Assembly (NCBI RefSeq): GCF_041153465.1 | Contig: NZ_CP154858.1 | Coordinates: 3,348,001-3,412,000 of the forward strand | Direction of reading: 5' to 3' | DNA length: 64,000 nucleotides | Origin: Thermohahella caldifontis | Lineage (GTDB): Bacteria; Pseudomonadota; Gammaproteobacteria; Pseudomonadales; Oleiphilaceae | Shown: positions 61,109 through 64,000 of the stretch, piece after piece | How the letters are laid out: each line of letters starts with the position of its first letter | Position numbering within the stretch: the first letter of the stretch is position 1 | Program-made: the position numbers and the translations under genes | Notes under the pieces: model-generated | What the model was told of the DNA's origin: nothing | Seen by the model: the letters and a program-made list of their open reading frames with translations, nothing else | The model's database searches: none

Positions 61109-62071
61109 ATGATGAAACGAATCACGAGTCTGCTGCTTGGTCTGATAATGGCGGCTCCGGCTACCTGGGGCAGCTATCTGGATCACCCCAAGGCGGAACA
61201 ATTCATCCGGCAGCTTGTGGCGGAAGATGGTTTTCGGGAAGCGGATGTCCGGCGCTGGCTGGATGCGGCGGAAAAACAGCCCAAAATTCTGGAAGCCATC
61301 GCCCGTCCCGCAGAACGGGTCTTGGAGTGGCGTGATTACCGCAAGATCTTTCTGACCCATGACCGCATTGAAAAGGGCCGTGCTTTTCTCAAGGCTCAGC
61401 AGCCCACCCTGGAGCGGGCCGAGGGCACCTTTGGTGTACCGAAACGCATCATCACTGCAATCGTTGGCGTGGAAACCCGGTATGGCCGGCACAAGGGCGG
61501 GTACCGTGTGGTGGATGCCTTGTCCACCCTGGCCTTTGACTATCCGCCACGATCCGCCTTTTTCGGCAAGGAACTGCGCGAGTTCTTTCTCATGACCCGG
61601 GAACAGAAAATGGACCCGCTGACGGTCAAGGGATCCTACGCCGGTGCCATGGGTTATGGCCAGTTCATACCCAGCAGCTACCGCCGCTATGCCGTGGATT
61701 TTGACGGTGACGGGGTTGCCAATATCCTGACCAATGTGGAGGATGCCATTGGCAGTGTGGCCAACTATTTTGCCGAGCATGGCTGGAAGAAGGGGCAGCC
61801 GGTCGCAGTCCGGGTGTCTCCGAAGACGCCGGTTGCGGATGAATGGCTGCCAGGCAAACAGAAACCCGTACACACGCTGGCTCAATTAAAAACCATCGGG
61901 ATCACCGATCCGCTGGGACAGCCCGGTGATACGCCCGCCAGGCTGATCAGGCTGGAAGGAGAGCAGGGTACGGAATACTGGCTGACGTTTCATAACTTTT
62001 ACGTAATTACCCGTTACAATCATTCCGACATGTATGCCATGGCGGTGTACCAGTTGAGCGAGGCCTATTGA
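61109..62071 (+). CDS. mltB: Membrane-bound lytic murein transglycosylase B
   Basis: A 320-residue secreted enzyme with a signal sequence (MMKRITSLLLGLIMAAPATWGS, with no clear lipobox Cys). The catalytic Glu lies in AIVGVETRYGRHKGGYRVVDAL, and the family core follows in AGAMGYGQFIPSSYRRYAVDFDGDGVANIL. It cleaves glycan strands to 1,6-anhydro products during wall growth. Start alternatives 61109 and 61112 differ by one Met. It shares a base with rlpA (TGATG). Confidence 0.95.
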   Translation: MMKRITSLLLGLIMAAPATWGSYLDHPKAEQFIRQLVAEDGFREADVRRWLDAAEKQPKILEAIARPAERVLEWRDYRKIFLTHDRIEKGRAFLKAQQPTLERAEGTFGVPKRIITAIVGVETRYGRHKGGYRVVDALSTLAFDYPPRSAFFGKELREFFLMTREQKMDPLTVKGSYAGAMGYGQFIPSSYRRYAVDFDGDGVANILTNVEDAIGSVANYFAEHGWKKGQPVAVRVSPKTPVADEWLPGKQKPVHTLAQLKTIGITDPLGQPGDTPARLIRLEGEQGTEYWLTFHNFYVITRYNHSDMYAMAVYQLSEAY

Positions 62072-62856
62072 TGCGAATCTGGGGGCTGATACTGGTCGTT
62101 GCCTTGTTGGCGGGGTGTGCGTCATCCCGTTATCATCAGTCTCAGGATTCGGGGCCGGATGCACAGCGGGTGATCACCGCGACAGAACCCCAACCCCGCT
62201 ACGAACCGCCCAGTCGGGGCGGGAACAAGAGCCCCTACACCGTCAACGGCAGAACTTACCATGTCATGGCCTCAGCCCGGGGCTACGTGGAAGAAGGGAT
62301 TGCCTCCTGGTACGGAAAGAAATTTCACGGCTACCGGACTTCCAACGGCGAAATCTACAACATGTATGACTATACGGCCGCTCACAAGACGCTGCCTCTG
62401 CCGACCTACGTGCGTGTGACCAACCTGGAGAACGGGCGCAGCGTTATTGTGCGTGTCAATGACAGGGGGCCGTTTCATGGTGGCCGGCTGATTGACCTGT
62501 CCTGGGCTGCGGCCAAAAAGCTGGGCTATGCGGACAAGGGCACGGCACGTGTCCGCGTGGAGGCGCTGACACCGCAGGCGGACGCTTCAGTGAACGCAAG
62601 GCCACAACAGCCGGCGCGTCTGGGTTATTACATTCAGGTGGCGGCCGTCAGCAGCGAGCCGCGCGCCATTCAGCTGACCAATGAGGTGGCCAACCTGCTG
62701 GACCAGAATACATTCTATGTGCCGGACGAAACGGGGAAAATCTTTCGGGTTCGGGTGGGGCCCTTTGCCACCGAGGCAGATGCCCGTTACCACGAGGAAC
62801 TGCTGGCCCGGACTGGTCGCTTCGAAACCCTGGTTATTCAGCGGCCCTGGCGGTAA
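62071..62856 (+). CDS. rlpA: Septal ring lytic transglycosylase RlpA (lipoprotein)
   Basis: A 261-residue outer-membrane lipoprotein with lipobox LLAGC (Cys16 or so). The RlpA double-psi barrel is EEGIASWYGKKFHGYRTSNGEIYNMYDYTAAHKTLPLPTYVRVTNLENGRSVIVRVNDRGPFHGGRLIDLSWAAAKKLGY, with catalytic Asp in VNDRGPF. A C-terminal SPOR domain (GYYIQVAAVSSEPRAIQLTNEVAN ... RVRVGPFATEADA) sends it to denuded glycans at the septum. It is the partner of MltB in wall turnover. Confidence 0.96.
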   Translation: MRIWGLILVVALLAGCASSRYHQSQDSGPDAQRVITATEPQPRYEPPSRGGNKSPYTVNGRTYHVMASARGYVEEGIASWYGKKFHGYRTSNGEIYNMYDYTAAHKTLPLPTYVRVTNLENGRSVIVRVNDRGPFHGGRLIDLSWAAAKKLGYADKGTARVRVEALTPQADASVNARPQQPARLGYYIQVAAVSSEPRAIQLTNEVANLLDQNTFYVPDETGKIFRVRVGPFATEADARYHEELLARTGRFETLVIQRPWR

Positions 62857-62969
62857 GCATTCCCTTAAAATCCTGTTAGCCGGCTCTGCCTGCGTGCGCC
62901 CGCACGGTAAATCAGTTACCATTTGGGCCCAACACCATCCTTTACCACCATAAAACGAAAGAAAAAAAC

Positions 62970-64000
62970 ATGATTGTGATTGCCAGGAAGCTTGTACATA
63001 CCCTCCTGATCTGCCTCACCGTGGTCGTGTCGGTTGCAGGTAGTGCTCAGGCCGCACAGCCGCTTCTGATTCCCGCACCGCCTCAGGTGGCCGCCAAGTC
63101 CTATATCCTGATGGATGCCAACAGCGGCTACATCATTGCCGAGAAAAACAGTCATGAGCGGCTGCCCCCGGCATCGCTCACCAAGCTCATGACGGCCTAT
63201 GTGGTCGAGTACGAAGTTGCCAAGGGTGAGTTGAGCTACGACGATGAGGTGCCCATCAGCGTTCGTGCCTGGAAGACCGGTGGTTCCAAGATGTTTGTAC
63301 GCGAAGGATCCAGGGTTCGTCTGGGTGATCTGATGAAGGGCATCATTGTGCAGTCGGGCAATGATGCCTCCGTCGCCGTGGCCGAGTATCTGGCCGGCAG
63401 CGAAGATGCCTTTGCCGATATCATGAACCAGCATGCCCAGCTTCTGGGCATGAAGGATACCCATTATGTCAATGCCACGGGCCTGCCGGCAGAAAACCAC
63501 TACAGTACAGCTTATGACTTGGCTCTGCTGGCGCAAGCGATCATCCAGCGCTTTCCCGAGCAGTACAAGATCTATTCACAAAAGTATTTTACTTACAACA
63601 ACATCCGTCAGCCCAACCGTAATCTCCTGCTTTGGCGGGATAAAAGTGTGGATGGCCTGAAAACCGGGCATACCGAGGCGGCCGGCTATTGCCTCGTTGC
63701 GTCGGCGGAAAGGGACGGCATGCGTCTGATTTCAGTGGTCATGGGTACGCGGAGCGAGGAAGCCCGGGCCCAGGAGACCCTGAAGCTGCTCAACTATGGC
63801 TTTCGTTTCTTTGAAACCGCGCGGCTCTACAATGCAGGGCAGAAAGTGCTGGACGCAGAGATCTGGAAAGGGCAGAAAGATCAGTTGGCTCTTGGTGTCG
63901 CCAACGATGTGGTCGTGACCCTGCCCAAGGGCCGCAAGGATGACCTCAAGGCCAACGTGGATGTGCCGGGTCTGATTGTTGCGCCGGCCCGGACCGGACA
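62970..64000 (+). CDS. dacA: D-alanyl-D-alanine carboxypeptidase (PBP5/6 family), C-terminus cut by window edge
   Basis: The visible 343 residues start with a signal peptide (VIARKLVHTLLICLTVVVSVAGSAQA) and show the class C PBP motifs: SxxK in LPPASLTKLMTAYVV, SxN in IVQSGNDASVA and KTG in VDGLKTGHTEAAG. A beta-rich domain follows from about residue 280. It removes the terminal D-Ala from pentapeptides and so limits cross-linking. The C-terminal amphipathic anchor lies beyond the window. It closes the mrdA-rodA-mltB-rlpA-dacA block. Confidence 0.95.
   Translation, partial: MIVIARKLVHTLLICLTVVVSVAGSAQAAQPLLIPAPPQVAAKSYILMDANSGYIIAEKNSHERLPPASLTKLMTAYVVEYEVAKGELSYDDEVPISVRAWKTGGSKMFVREGSRVRLGDLMKGIIVQSGNDASVAVAEYLAGSEDAFADIMNQHAQLLGMKDTHYVNATGLPAENHYSTAYDLALLAQAIIQRFPEQYKIYSQKYFTYNNIRQPNRNLLLWRDKSVDGLKTGHTEAAGYCLVASAERDGMRLISVVMGTRSEEARAQETLKLLNYGFRFFETARLYNAGQKVLDAEIWKGQKDQLALGVANDVVVTLPKGRKDDLKANVDVPGLIVAPARTG

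Overview
The window is chromosomal DNA from a free-living, high-GC gammaproteobacterium. The blocks that point this way are proA-nadD-rsfS-rlmH-mrdA-rodA-mltB-rlpA-dacA, gpmI-envC-ctpA-yibQ facing yibN-grxC-secB, mutY-yggX, a monofunctional hisB in hisBHAF, a MaoP/DUF413 protein, and a complete suf operon of the type with a divergent Rrf2 regulator. Genus cannot be fixed from this sequence. A flgP-flgT pair (flagellar H-ring) and a wax ester synthase suggest a motile, lipid-storing, possibly aquatic or halophilic lineage. I see no insertion sequence, integrase, prophage or CRISPR array.

Layout. 1-2.1 kb: a cut-off small membrane protein, tRNA-Phe, and yggX/mutY on the minus strand. 2.2-5.5 kb: an SRPBCC protein, then hisB-hisH-hisA-hisF closed by a terminator. 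5.6-6.2 kb: a lower-GC outer membrane protein gene. 6.2-11.0 kb (minus): gpmI-envC-ctpA-yibQ, linking glycolysis and septal wall hydrolysis. 11.2-12.4 kb: yibN-grxC-secB. 12.4-17.6 kb: trmL, a solitary solute-binding protein, thiolase, cca, and a TraF-like outer membrane protein. 17.7-19.5 kb: flgP-flgT. 19.5-26.3 kb: sufBCDSA-sufT-sufE with its divergent regulator. 26.4-28.5 kb: maoP, an orphan GspF-like membrane protein, and a solitary family 3 solute-binding protein.

28.8-37.3 kb is the most distinctive region. It is one dense operon encoding a Pil-Chp-like chemosensory system: a two-domain response regulator, a stand-alone receiver, a CheW, a LivK-like periplasmic binding protein, a PilJ-like transducer, a CheA-REC hybrid kinase and two more small CheW-like proteins. 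No cheR or cheB is present. A second periplasmic binding protein is transcribed divergently from the same intergenic region.

37.2-49.9 kb holds accessory metabolism and stress genes: nhaA, a GST, a WS/DGAT acyltransferase, an EmrAB-type pump with a divergent TetR regulator, a PAP2 phosphatase, a finR/fpr pair, an acyl-CoA dehydrogenase, an HDOD protein and a thioesterase. 49.9-55.1 kb: an MFS transporter, a small membrane protein, and an operon of two degenerate GGDEF membrane proteins with a DedA-PAP2 fusion. 55.2-64 kb: the proA to dacA cell-elongation and wall-synthesis block, with dacA cut by the window end.

Four genes (envC, the chemosensory response regulator, the acyl-CoA dehydrogenase and the HDOD protein) are each broken by one missing base, every time in a short G/C run. 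In all four the rest of the protein continues intact in the next frame. This looks like a consensus or assembly artefact more than pseudogenisation, and it should be resolved before any loss of function is claimed.
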